Source: Adineta ricciae | Taxonomy: Eukaryota; Rotifera; Eurotatoria; Adinetida; Adinetidae | DNA length: 64,000 bases | Direction: 5' to 3' | NCBI GenBank assembly: GCA_905250025.1 | Contig: CAJNOJ010000099.1 | Span: forward strand, 186,001 to 250,000 | Part shown: in pieces, positions 23,093-33,692 of the stretch | How the letters are laid out: every line of letters starts with the position of its first letter | How positions within the stretch are numbered: position 1 is the first letter of the stretch | Notes under the pieces: model-generated | What the model saw: only the letters and a program-made list of their open reading frames with translations | Told to the model about the DNA's origin: nothing | Databases searched by the model: none | Made by a program: the position numbers and the translations under genes

Positions 23093-25499
23093 TCATGACT
23101 GATGGTCATGTGCTGTAGCTGTAAAATATTGCTGTTTAATTCTATCAAATTTAGACAAGATCTGCTCGCAAGCACTTGGTTTAAAGCCAGTTTTCGACGC
23201 TGCTAGTATTACCGCTTCAGAGACACTCTGCTCATCTTGCAAATTGTTTTGAGCTAAGTTGAGTGTGGATAAATCTAGATCAATCGTATTTGCTACGTCT
23301 GTTTCATCGTCCTTATTGTTAAGCAGAGAGTTGTTAAAACTGGCATAGAAACCTCGACATATCCAAGTCAGCGAAGATAACGTCCCAACGACAGGTTTTA
23401 ATAAACCATTGACAAGTCCTATCAATGTTCCAGCAGCACCACCAATGAGTCCATGACGTCCATAACCGATACGAGGTGTCTCCAAGAGTTCTTTAACACC
23501 GTCTGTCCAACCGTAGTAGACAGCAAGTATAGCAGCGTTCACACCTGAATTGAAATCAACCACATATGGTCGAGAGCGAAGTTCTTGTTCACTGAAATGA
23601 CGAAAGATATATTACATAGATAGAAATTGTTCTTTACTTATAAAAATCATAATAAACTGGTGCCGCGTCCAATACATCGGTCAATTCTCCATAAAGCGAA
23701 ACACAACCAATGCATAGATGGCCAATACCTTTCCCTAAGCCTTTTGCAATACCTTCGCAGACACTACGCGTGCCACTTTGCCATGTATCACAATGAACTG
23801 CTTGTTTGATACCGCTGCTAGTATCGATAACAATGGTCACAATGGCTTTTTGTGTATGTTTTATGATACCATGAAACGGTATGTGGATGCGATTATCGTA
23901 TATCGAGAGCCATTGTCGTGTTGGATGACTTTCTAATTGTGATTCATCAATTCGTTTTCCAATGAGAAGTACTTGGGCAACACGACGCGATACTTGCAAT
24001 CGGTGGTCTTTCAGTTGATAGCACGCTGCATCTGTTGATTCCAGATCGCTACGCATAGTGGAAAGTGGAAGATGAGCATGGAATGCATGCACTGCTTCAT
24101 CACAACCATTTTCTTTTGACATCGAATTTCGGATACGTTCAGCAGCAGCTTTCGTTTCTGGTCGACGTACAAATTCAATTGCTTTTACCAGATCTTCTGT
24201 CGTCAAAATTTTTCCAGGCACTGGATGAGGACCAGCGCCATTCTTTTCCACAACATTGCCCCAAAAAAATTGATCTCCGAAAAATGGTACTATAATCGTT
24301 GGCTTACCAGCCAGAAGACCAGCAGCAGTTGTACCTGCTCCTCCATGATGACATACAGCAGATACTATTTATAGACTGATATTTAAAATACAGGCGAAAG
24401 GCGATGTGATACTGACCATGCTGAAAAAGCCAATCGTGTGGAACACTACCAATTTTAAAAACTGTTTCAGGTAGTTGATCATCATCTTTTGCTAAGCCAG
24501 AGAGTAAAGCTCGGTAGCCGGTTTGTTCAAGTGCTTCTAGAACAATTTTTAACAGACGGTCAGAATCATGTCCCGTGATTGAACCAAAGCCAATATAGAT
24601 AGGCGGTGATAGCTTCTCCGATTTGTTCGCATTCTTCAGACCGAGAAACCTTAACAAATCATCTGGATAATTGGTGTCAGCAGTAGCATCTTGTTTAAGA
24701 ATAAAGAATCCACTAACATTTATATGATCTGCCCAATCTTTAGGCTTAGGTACAAGTGATGGCGACCAACAATATGTATATGGCACATGTTCATCGATCA
24801 TCATAAATGTTGCTTGTCGAGTATGAAGCGGCGGTAAACTTAAGACCTCTCGACGAAAGTTATTCACAATATCGCGCATACTAGACCAGGTCTGTCAAAG
24901 AAGAAAATATTACTTCTTCACAGTTGTTTCGATGTAGAACAAACATCTTGAATACACTTACAAACATTTCGATTGCTGTATACGATAACATATTCACTTT
25001 TTCAATTGATGCTTTTGAATAATCAACGTTGATTAGAGGATGTGGAAAAGCAGTCGTTGGTGACCAAGGCATTGTAAACATAATATGTAATGGAATTTGT
25101 AATTTTTGTGCACAATGTACATGACCGAAGGATGGCGGATTGGCAATGATTGCCTCTGCTGTGAATGATTCTCCTGTTTCATCATCATCAAGCGTACATG
25201 CACTCCAAGTCGACGCCAAAATTTCAGTTAAAACATTACGATTTTTCGTTAAATCTCCTGCGGCAATACTGCTCACTGACGGTATGACGCCAGAGTTTTT
25301 CACCATAAATGCCATAAGATCAGCTGGATCTCCTGCCAATGGGAAAAATTCTAAACCATTTCCTCGTACAAATTTACGAAATGTATTATGTGTTGCCAAA
25401 CGAACACGATGGCCAGCAGCCACTAATGCTTGTCCAAGACTGTTAAAATACGCAAACAATTGATGTTCACAACCGATTAAGTTGATAAACTTACGCTAT
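23093..25499 (-). CDS. sterol glucosyltransferase-like GT1 enzyme, copy 1, lacking exon 1
   Basis: Minus-strand exons 25439-24962, 24891-24417, 24364-23638 and 23591-23093 match exons 2-5 of the complete copy at 38042-40549. Of exon 1 only five bases (25495-25499) remain before the N at 25500, so the start and the GTRGDVQPF motif are absent. The rest has the family features: AAGHRVRLATH, PPIYIGFGS, and the nucleotide-sugar site with HHGGAGTTAAGL and VPFFGDQFFWG. It is partial because of the junction, not because of internal damage: no frameshift was found in the remaining exons. Confidence 0.85.
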
Positions 25500-25500
25500 N
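25500..25500. other. single ambiguous base at the repeat junction
   Basis: An N lies exactly between the right end of copy 1 and the left end of copy 2. To its left the sequence is glucosyltransferase exon 1; to its right it is the inside of the PARG/PBZ coding exon. Reading frames that cross it are not real. Confidence 0.95.
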
Positions 25501-28500
25501 GTCAATCAAAGCTTTGCCATTTCGGTGGCGGATGTAAAGAGCTCACAAACACGCAACATTGTCAGGAATATTCTCATCCAGCTCTGTGTCCATATACAAA
25601 TAATGAAACGTCGTGCAAAGAGAAACAAGATGCTCAACATAGAATTTTGTATCAACATCGGCGATTATGTTCAGAGGGTGGTGAATGTGAATTAGTCGAT
25701 GATGATCAAACGCACCGCAATAAGTATGAACATCCAGATTTTTGTCGTGATGGGGGCGCATGTGAAAATGTGGATCGTGATCATATAAAATCATATCGAC
25801 ATGTTCCTTTCTGCAAACATAGTCGTGAATGTTTGGATTACATTCGTAAATCAAAAGAGCACTGTCATGATTTCAGACATTGTATACCCATGTGTCGTTA
25901 CGGTAAATTCTGCATACGGTTTCATGATGAAAATCATTTGCGAAAAGAAAAACATCCTTTTAATCAACCATGCCCATTCACACCATACTGTTGTCCTCAA
26001 TACAATGAATTCTCACAAACTGCTAACAAGAAATTATTAAAAATCGACGTCCAAAAACATTGTTTACAATTATCTCATGTTTGCGAATGGGGTCGACAAT
26101 GCAAAGATAGATCTGATCAACACTGGAAAAGTGCCATACATGTTCCACGTCATATGTGTCCATACGATAATCGGTGTACAAAAACTGACCAAGATGACCA
26201 CTTGAATACGTTTTCGCATACGGGTATACCTGATATTCGCCCCATGTGCGCTCATCGACGTGATATTTGTCGAGATAAAGGGAAACCTGATCATATAAAA
26301 CAGTTTCGACATTATGGAAACTGTGATTTTAGCGGTGTTATAAATTATTTTGGTCAAAACAAATCGATAGATTTTGTTGAAAATCAAAAACATATGATGG
26401 AAGCTATCAACAGCTATTTTGAGCATAACAAAATAACTTGTTCTGTACCGAAAGAAATCGAGAGATTTGTCAAAGCTTTACAACCAGTCCATCGTTGCTC
26501 AAAAGTTATTTTCGAATCGATACTTGTTCATGGTCATGTAATGTCTAGTAAGTATATGGAGCACTTAAAACAACCTAAGTTTGCTGCTCAAGCTGTCCAA
26601 GAACATAGAGATGTACGAACTATTCTCGATCGTCATGACGCTGCCCGAAGCTATGCTAAAGAATATATTCGAGCGATCGTTGCATTGGAGTACAGTAAAA
26701 AACCTCCGATAAGTTTACCCATGGAAGTACCTCTACATATTTCATCATCAATGTTACGTTCCTCGATATTACCCACGTCTGATTCTCAAGAATCGAATGA
26801 AACAATACAGAAAACGGAAAGATTTTTAAGAGCTATGATGGAAAGAAAAGAAATTGATACAATTCGTCGATGTGCAGTCGATATCGCCACTGCTTCATTG
26901 AATCTTCATAAAGCTCCAGCCGGTATTCAATATGAAAAAGACAAACAGCTGGGTACAAATAAGCATGTTTTCGGTATTCTCGGTCCGCATTGTGGGCGCT
27001 ATTATGGAGATATTGTTTTGGTGTTTAAAGCGGAAGTCATGCTTCATCCAGATGCCAATTTTACCCATCAAGCAGCAACATCATATTTAAGTGGAAGAAC
27101 GTATTCTCAACGTCCGTGGGTGAGAGATCCCGGCTCGGATTCGAGAAAAACAGCGCGCTTTCACCAATCAAAACTGCATTGTTCTGTGCCGAACTATGAA
27201 CATGTTGCGGCAGCAGAGCTCATTGCTATAACAAGTAAACACCAGAAGAAATCGAGTATTGACTACAAGGATATTCTTGATCGATGGTTGAGCGTCGATT
27301 CGCATGAAGTATTTGAAGCACATTTGCCACAACTAATCCCATTGGATTACATTGAAAAAGTGTATATTCCAAAAAGTTTATTCTATTCTTTATCACGAAA
27401 AGCTCAAGAATGTGCAAAAAGAACGTTCTGTCATGGTTTGCATTTAACGAACCATCAGGTTGATGTATCACCAAACGATATGTATGCGTTAGATAATAAT
27501 CGTAAGGAATATCAAAAGTTCATCATCGATAAGCTTGTCACAAAAATTAATAAGCGAATGAATCATCCTACATATTCATATGGTACTTTCTTTACGCTTG
27601 CACCAACTGAATTTACAGATTACATAGTTTTACCAATAACTATAAACAAATCTTATTATGAGTACCGCCGAACCCATAAAAATCATTCGAATGTCGATGA
27701 TGTCTACATCTATTGGCAAGCCATGCATGGCGACATGATTCTTGCATTATCAGATGAACACATTGAGTCAAAAAGATCAGAAAAAAATACTCAATATCTT
27801 GTGTGTTATATCGCACCACGACCACCTCTGAAAACGGCAGCATATGATGAAGCATATTCATACCTGAACAACGGTGATCCATACAGGCACAGCGTCATTT
27901 TAAACAATAATGAATGTAATGCTAAATCAAATACATTCTACCGTGGTTGTAGTAGCGGAGATTTTCTTACTTTTTGTCTTAAACTCGATAAGAAAACAGG
28001 ACAAGTTACACTTTCGCACGCTGGAGCAAATGGTATTTATTGCCATAATAAAATTACGTATCAATTTTCTAAACAACGTCTCGATTTAAACCAATTGCGG
28101 TATGTCCATGTCAGTGCCGGATCTCAGAAAGTGCCTATTCGAAATCTAATTATAACTTTTGAGCCGGTTTCTGATCTTCATCCATCGTTCGACAAGAATT
28201 TTAGACCAGAAAGCGACGTTTCATCTAATGATGAACACTCACATAACCATGATAAACCATCACCACATAGATCCAACGGACCGTCTAGACACGAATCCCC
28301 ATCATTTCTAAACAAAGCGGGCAATGCGATTAAAGGTGCTGTTGATTATCTCCTTCGTAACGATAAAGAACGAAAACCATGCCCGGAAGCAGTCAACTGT
28401 TTACTACAAGGATCATCTACACATACAGAAGAATTCTTTCATCCTTGCAGATATGCTGAGTTATGTAATAACAAAGATAAAGAACCTCATTTAACGCATG

Positions 28501-28650
28501 AATCGCGGCGAGTTACACAATGTCAGTTGAATATTTCATGTTCAAAACTTGACAATCCGGCCCATCGAGCTGCATACCGACATGATGGTTATCCGGATTT
28601 TCTCATACCTTGTAGGGATAGCTCAAAATGCCAAGATTCGACATTCCAAC

Positions 28651-28931
28651 TGTCATGGGCAATTACCAAGCTAGTATCATAAGGAATTGTCCTACATATC
28701 TTCTTGCGTTCTGCACATATATATGTTTATTTCGTTCTACATGACGTCATGTCATATGTTCATCATATGTGCTCTTGCGTTCCTTACGTCACTTTTGTTT
28801 CCCTGTATCGTTGGTATTTTCTAAGTCTAGTAACTCTATATAAACTTGATATGTTTTGGTAGAAGGGCGTTCAGTTGTGTAACTATTTCTGTTTTACAAT
28901 AAACATCATTTAAGTTAAAACGGATCTAACA
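28651..28931 (+). repeat. 5' LTR
   Basis: 281 bp. It contains a TATA box TATATAAA at 28837-28844 and an AATAAA poly(A) signal at 28898-28903, giving a very short U3-R-U5 arrangement. It matches the 3' LTR base for base as read. Confidence 0.95.
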
Positions 28932-28933
28932 AT

Positions 28934-28954
28934 TGGTGCACTGGCCGGGAATCG
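28934..28954 (+). promoter_or_regulatory. primer binding site, tRNA-Gly-like
   Basis: Two bases after the LTR, a 21-base stretch beginning TGGTGCACTGGCC matches the complement of the 3' end of eukaryotic tRNA-Gly(GCC), including CCA and the acceptor and T arms, with one difference from the mammalian form. Confidence 0.7.
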
Positions 28955-28963
28955 GTAAGGTAT

Positions 28964-29653
28964 ATGTCAGGTATTACAACTAGATTACAGAAAATACGAA
29001 AGCAACAAGAATTTGAATCTGAATTTGCACGGATAAATTGTATCAAGGTAGAAAAAACAAACAATTCACTTCATTATTTGACAGAACATATTGTTTATCG
29101 ACCGAAATTATTTACAATGGACGAAAAACTAACTATTTCGTTATTAACTAGTTCCAGTGATAAGTTACCAAAGTTTAGTGGAAAGAATTCGGAAAATGTG
29201 GCCAAATGGTTAAGAAAAGTTACGAATGAATTAAATGTATTCAAACTGACAGATCCTCAAAAGTTATTGATGATTCCATCGGTGTTAACAGATGATGCAC
29301 GTCAATGGTATGTCAACAATTTAGCTCTTTTGGTGGATTGGGCAACATTTTCCCGCGAAATCTTAACGGCATTTACATCACCCATGCATCGCAATGTGGC
29401 AATTAAGCAGATAGGTACGCGAGTGCAAGGCGTGGAGGAAACCGTGTTGCATTATTATCACGAAATGATCGAGCTATGTGATATGATTGACAACGACATG
29501 AACGATGAATTGAAAGTCGGATATTTATTAGCTGGAGTTAATTACCGTATAAATCAGGCAATATACAAAAGACCATCCGATGTTTCAATTGCCATAAGGT
29601 TGGTCACATTGCACGTCATTGTTTCTCAAAAAACTACTAGCGGGGGCGAATGA
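28964..29653 (+). CDS. gag: gag-like frame, broken before its zinc knuckle
   Basis: The frame from the ATG at 28964 encodes a typical gypsy capsid region (DKLPKFSGKNSENVAKWL, then DDARQWYVNN). It enters nonsense near 29578. A CCHC zinc knuckle (CFNCHKVGHIARHC) is encoded at 29581-29622 in a different frame and ends at the TAG at 29638. So gag as read carries a frame break just before the knuckle, and the linker usually present between capsid and knuckle is nearly absent, as if a short deletion had occurred. A sequencing error is possible. Confidence 0.75.
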   Translation: MSGITTRLQKIRKQQEFESEFARINCIKVEKTNNSLHYLTEHIVYRPKLFTMDEKLTISLLTSSSDKLPKFSGKNSENVAKWLRKVTNELNVFKLTDPQKLLMIPSVLTDDARQWYVNNLALLVDWATFSREILTAFTSPMHRNVAIKQIGTRVQGVEETVLHYYHEMIELCDMIDNDMNDELKVGYLLAGVNYRINQAIYKRPSDVSIAIRLVTLHVIVSQKTTSGGE

Positions 29654-32600
29654 TGGTTACGCTCTCGTTCATACTCATCATCCATCTTTAATATTCATAC
29701 CAGCCTGGATCAATAGTTTGAAAATCAAAGCAATGCTAGATACGGGAGCCACATCTTCGCTAATCACCAAATCTACAATTAACAAACTTCATTTGCAACA
29801 ACAAATCCAGGTAGAAGGAGGCGAAATCGTATTAGGCGATTCACAAACACGAATGAAACAATATGGTCGAATTTATTTGGAATTAGAAATTGGCAGAAAA
29901 AGATTTGGAATTACAGCAATTGTCGTCGATCAATTAACAAATGAATTAATTTTGGGTATGGATTTTGTACGAAAATTCAAAGTAGAAATAAATATGAGCT
30001 CTGAATGTCTCATGCTGCACAGACAGAACCAACGCATCAGTGTGCAATTTGGCAAGTTCAATGACGTTCGATTAGCACAGCGATATACTATACTTCCCAG
30101 ATGTAAACAAGTGGTCAATGCGGTGGTAGATGGGGCGGTGACTGCGGAGAGAATGATGTTCAAGGTCGTGGGATGGAAGCAACAGCAAGCTAAGCGTGTT
30201 CGTCTTTGTGATGGTTTAGTTGATGTTTACAATAGTTGTGTACAAGTAACACTTTATAATCCTACAACGCGAAGTGTAACTCTTCCCAAAGCAATGTGTA
30301 TTGGTGAAATAGAGTCCTTGGAAGTTGATGAATATTGTTCGGTATTAAGCTCCACGAACACCATCGAAGAGTTTACGTTTCAGCAGCATCAAAAAGAGCA
30401 TCCAGTGCCACTAGACAAGATTGTTACTACGCTAACGCAACATTTATCCACTAATGATAAATATTATAAACAAATACACGAGCTTGTCGATGAACATAAA
30501 GTATTATTTGATGTAAGTCAACCACGTACGATTAACGCAACTATACATCACGTCATTGACACTGGCGATCATGCTCCAATTGCTGCTAAACCATATTTTA
30601 AAACTGTTGAACAGCGAAAGAATATTCAACAGGAGATTGATAAAATGTTGCGCGCCGGTATTGTTATACCATCGACATCGGACTGGTCATCTCCAGTGGT
30701 TTTATTAACGAAATCTGATGGCACCTTTCGATTCATAATAGATTACAGGAAATTAAATGCTATCACCAAGAAAGATGTCTATCCTCAGCCCACAGTCGAA
30801 GAGCTTATTCAACGTTTGGGTGGCCATTCATGGTTCACAAAGATTGACATGAAAGCAGGGTATCATCAAATTCCAATCAGAGATCAGGACAAAGAAAAAA
30901 CGGCGTTTGTTACGCAAGATGGTTTATATCAATTTGAAGTATTACCAATGGGTTTGATGAATGCGCCACCAACGTTTCAACGGTTGATGCATAATATCAT
31001 AGGTTATAATCGGTGGGACTATGTGGTCATCTATCTAGATGACATAATTATATTTTCTCATTCGTTTGAGGAACATGTGGGACATTTACGTGAAATCTTT
31101 CAAATCCTCAAGGATCACCAATTCACATTGAACCCGAAAAAATGTTCCATTGCTCAACAAACTATTGAGTTTCTGAGTCATATGATTACGAAAGATTCCA
31201 TTGTGCCGTTACCGGAACGGATTCAAGCCATCTTGGATATACCCCAACCAACAACATTAGCACAAGCGAATAAATTTATTGGTAAATTAGGATGGTATCG
31301 GAAGTTCATTCCTAACTTTTCTCAAATCGCAGCACCCATCCATCGAGTAACAAATAAAATCAAAAGTAAGCGCAAAGAGTTTGCTTGGGGAGATGAACAA
31401 ATTCAGGCTGCAAATGAACTCAAACGAATATTAACTGGTCAACCACTTATGCTGAAGTATCCTCATCCGACGGCACAATTCGTTCTGTCAACTGATGCAT
31501 CTGATTATGCAATTGGCGGCACATTGAAGCAAATCGTTAATGGTAAAACTCATTACAACTATTATTTATCACGGCTATTGTCGGACACAGAAAAACGATA
31601 TGCTACTATTGAGCGAGAAGCATTGGGTATATTTTGGTGCTTGAATAAGCTGCAGCAGTATCTGGGCGGAAGGGATGTGTTGGTTCTCACGGATCATAAA
31701 CCATTACAACACTTTCACGCGAAAAACAAGATCAATAGCAAACGAATAGAACAATGGCTCATCAAAAATCAAGAAATCCTATCACAAATAGTGGACGTAC
31801 AATATCGCAAGGGAAGCCAGAATGGAGATGCTGATGGAATGTCTAGACCTGGCCTACGAGATACTCTGGAAACCGTGAACGTCATGACTCGTGCTATGAC
31901 CAGAGCTCAGGCTCAAACAACAGTAACGAATCAAACCGATGTAGTAGTCTCACCAAAGGATGACAGTGGGTCTGTTATGACATTTAATTTTACTTTAATG
32001 CGAATCAGTACTGAACAACAGATGGATTCCTATTTTGGTAATATTTTGAGGCGAGTTACGGCAAACACAGGGCCCAAGGAACCGTATATCATGGAAAATA
32101 ATGTTTTGTATAAACTGGTGAAAACAGCAGCCAAGGGACGACAATTGAAATTAATTTGTATTCCAAAATCAATGCAGCAGGAAGTTATTCGATGTTATCA
32201 TGATCATCCGACTGCAGCCCATTTTGGTATTACCAGAACCTGGCTGAAAATTCGACAAGTGTGTTTTTGGCGTGGTATGAAACAGACAATAGTGAATTAT
32301 ATACGATCTTGTGACAAATGTTCGAGATATAATAGTAATCGCAATAAACCCACCGGACATTTAAATCCAATTGAACTGCCTGAAGGCCCGTTAGAATTAG
32401 TGTCAATGGATTTTTGGGGACCAACGCCACAATATTCATCAAAGGGCAATAAGTATGTTTTGGTTATTAGTGACTATTATACCCGGTATGTTGTGGCAAC
32501 TCCTCTCCCAAACAATACTGCGATAACTGCTGCTCAATGCTTTGTTGAAAATTTTGCCTTTAAGTTTGGTGTTCCTCGACGATTGATTACAGATCAGGGA

Positions 32601-33230
32601 GTTCATTTCAATAATGAATTGATGCGAAATGTAACCAAACTATTAGGAACAAACCATATTCAAACTACAGCGTATCATCCGCAGTCGAATGGTTTGACAG
32701 AAAGATTTAATGGCACGTTTCATACGCAATTAGCAAAATTTCAAAATGAGGATTTGTCGGATTGGGATGAGTTTCTTGGAGCCGTGACGTATGCGTATAA
32801 TACAGGTATTCAGAGTAGCACGAAATTCTGTCCATTTCAATTGATGTTCGGGCGTCGTCCTGTTTTACCACTCGATCATACAGCTGAGACATTTCATTTC
32901 GATCGACCCAATGATTATTGGCACAAGATGATGCGATGGAGCAATATTTACAAAACAGCAGCACGCCAACACATGAAATTCCAACAGCAACAATCAAAAG
33001 CACGCTTTGATAAACATCGTCCAAACCATCAACTTCAAGTGAATGATTTGGTGTGGTGGAAAGTTCCAGGGATTCGAGGCAAATTTCAAGAACGTTTTTC
33101 TGGTCCATTTCTAATTACGCACAAGCAGCATCCTTCGTATACTATTCAAGATCCGCAAACATCAGTTGTTAAAACTGTTCATATTAGTAGTTTGAAGTTA
33201 GTCTATTCTCGACCTGTTAGTTCCGTATAA
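29619..33230 (+). CDS. pol: pol polyprotein (protease, RT, RNase H, integrase)
   Basis: The open frame covers about 1200 codons and is probably reached by -1 frameshifting from gag, so the first codons do not mark a true start. Domains in order: retropepsin with MLDTGATSSL near residue 40; reverse transcriptase with FRFIIDYRKLN and catalytic YLDDIIIF near 472; RNase H with STDASDYAIGG near 624 and TDHKPLQHF; integrase with an HHCC zinc domain (H and H near 860, CDKC), then DDE residues in MDFWG, TDQG and ERFNG; and a C-terminal GPF-type module with LVWWKVPG. No stop codon or frameshift interrupts the frame, and the catalytic residues are present, so the enzyme part looks functional. Confidence 0.95.
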   Translation: MFLKKLLAGANDGYALVHTHHPSLIFIPAWINSLKIKAMLDTGATSSLITKSTINKLHLQQQIQVEGGEIVLGDSQTRMKQYGRIYLELEIGRKRFGITAIVVDQLTNELILGMDFVRKFKVEINMSSECLMLHRQNQRISVQFGKFNDVRLAQRYTILPRCKQVVNAVVDGAVTAERMMFKVVGWKQQQAKRVRLCDGLVDVYNSCVQVTLYNPTTRSVTLPKAMCIGEIESLEVDEYCSVLSSTNTIEEFTFQQHQKEHPVPLDKIVTTLTQHLSTNDKYYKQIHELVDEHKVLFDVSQPRTINATIHHVIDTGDHAPIAAKPYFKTVEQRKNIQQEIDKMLRAGIVIPSTSDWSSPVVLLTKSDGTFRFIIDYRKLNAITKKDVYPQPTVEELIQRLGGHSWFTKIDMKAGYHQIPIRDQDKEKTAFVTQDGLYQFEVLPMGLMNAPPTFQRLMHNIIGYNRWDYVVIYLDDIIIFSHSFEEHVGHLREIFQILKDHQFTLNPKKCSIAQQTIEFLSHMITKDSIVPLPERIQAILDIPQPTTLAQANKFIGKLGWYRKFIPNFSQIAAPIHRVTNKIKSKRKEFAWGDEQIQAANELKRILTGQPLMLKYPHPTAQFVLSTDASDYAIGGTLKQIVNGKTHYNYYLSRLLSDTEKRYATIEREALGIFWCLNKLQQYLGGRDVLVLTDHKPLQHFHAKNKINSKRIEQWLIKNQEILSQIVDVQYRKGSQNGDADGMSRPGLRDTLETVNVMTRAMTRAQAQTTVTNQTDVVVSPKDDSGSVMTFNFTLMRISTEQQMDSYFGNILRRVTANTGPKEPYIMENNVLYKLVKTAAKGRQLKLICIPKSMQQEVIRCYHDHPTAAHFGITRTWLKIRQVCFWRGMKQTIVNYIRSCDKCSRYNSNRNKPTGHLNPIELPEGPLELVSMDFWGPTPQYSSKGNKYVLVISDYYTRYVVATPLPNNTAITAAQCFVENFAFKFGVPRRLITDQGVHFNNELMRNVTKLLGTNHIQTTAYHPQSNGLTERFNGTFHTQLAKFQNEDLSDWDEFLGAVTYAYNTGIQSSTKFCPFQLMFGRRPVLPLDHTAETFHFDRPNDYWHKMMRWSNIYKTAARQHMKFQQQQSKARFDKHRPNHQLQVNDLVWWKVPGIRGKFQERFSGPFLITHKQHPSYTIQDPQTSVVKTVHISSLKLVYSRPVSSV
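29628..29634 (+). promoter_or_regulatory. -1 ribosomal frameshift slippery site
   Basis: The heptamer A AAA AAC lies in the zinc-knuckle frame (codons AAA 29629-29631 and AAC 29632-29634), four bases before the TAG at 29638. The pol frame is exactly -1 to it. This is the canonical X XXY YYZ layout for Gag-Pol fusion. Confidence 0.75.
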
Positions 33231-33403
33231 CAGCAAAGTAAGCATGTGACATATACAAACCTATACAAAGTAGTTTGATAAAAAAAAAAAAAAAAAAAAT
33301 ATATATATTCAACGCAAGTTAATCAATGACAATGGTAGTGGCAATACCGGAACATTGAACAATTGGATGTTTTGATGAACGTGGAAGTTCATCTTCTTCT
33401 TAT
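33231..33403 (+). other. short spacer between pol and polypurine tract
   Basis: Contains an A-run of about 20 bases at 33280-33299 followed by TA repeats. No env-like coding region. Confidence 0.6.
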
Positions 33404-33411
33404 GGGGGAGA
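33404..33411 (+). promoter_or_regulatory. polypurine tract
   Basis: GGGGGAGA sits directly before the 3' LTR, where plus-strand priming is expected. Confidence 0.75.
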
Positions 33412-33692
33412 TGTCATGGGCAATTACCAAGCTAGTATCATAAGGAATTGTCCTACATATCTTCTTGCGTTCTGCACATATATATGTTTATTTCGTTCTA
33501 CATGACGTCATGTCATATGTTCATCATATGTGCTCTTGCGTTCCTTACGTCACTTTTGTTTCCCTGTATCGTTGGTATTTTCTAAGTCTAGTAACTCTAT
33601 ATAAACTTGATATGTTTTGGTAGAAGGGCGTTCAGTTGTGTAACTATTTCTGTTTTACAATAAACATCATTTAAGTTAAAACGGATCTAACA
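33412..33692 (+). repeat. 3' LTR
   Basis: 281 bp, identical to the 5' LTR as read, ending CA and followed by the target duplication CCAAC. Confidence 0.95.

Larger units (their letters stand above)
15490..25499 (+). repeat. 10-kb direct repeat, copy 1
   Basis: This segment, from within the PARG/PBZ exon to the fifth base of glucosyltransferase exon 1, is present again at 25501-40444 in the same orientation. Copy 1 has no transposon and keeps five fingers in the last PARG/PBZ exon. Its right end is the single N at 25500. Differences between copies are scattered substitutions and small indels at a few percent, the level reported for allelic pairs in bdelloids. Confidence 0.9.
28651..33692 (+). 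mobile_element. Ty3/gypsy LTR retrotransposon, young insertion
   Basis: A 5042-bp element bounded by two 281-bp LTRs that read as identical, starting TG and ending CA, and flanked by the 5-bp target duplication CCAAC (28646-28650 and 33693-33697). The empty site is seen in copy 1 at 18644-18648. Internal order is primer site, gag, protease, reverse transcriptase, RNase H, integrase, polypurine tract. The order RT-RH-INT places it in Ty3/gypsy. No env-like frame is present between pol and the 3' LTR. Confidence 0.95.

Noticed and set aside
25440..25494. Apparent alternative N-terminus (MFAYFNSLGQ...) of glucosyltransferase copy 1
   Set aside because: It is read-through of the first intron; the complete copy shows GT-AG splicing to exon 1 with GTRGDVQPF.
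25482..25500. Start of a long frame across the N at 25500
   Set aside because: The frame crosses an artificial or uncertain join; the true coding part begins inside an exon at 25501.
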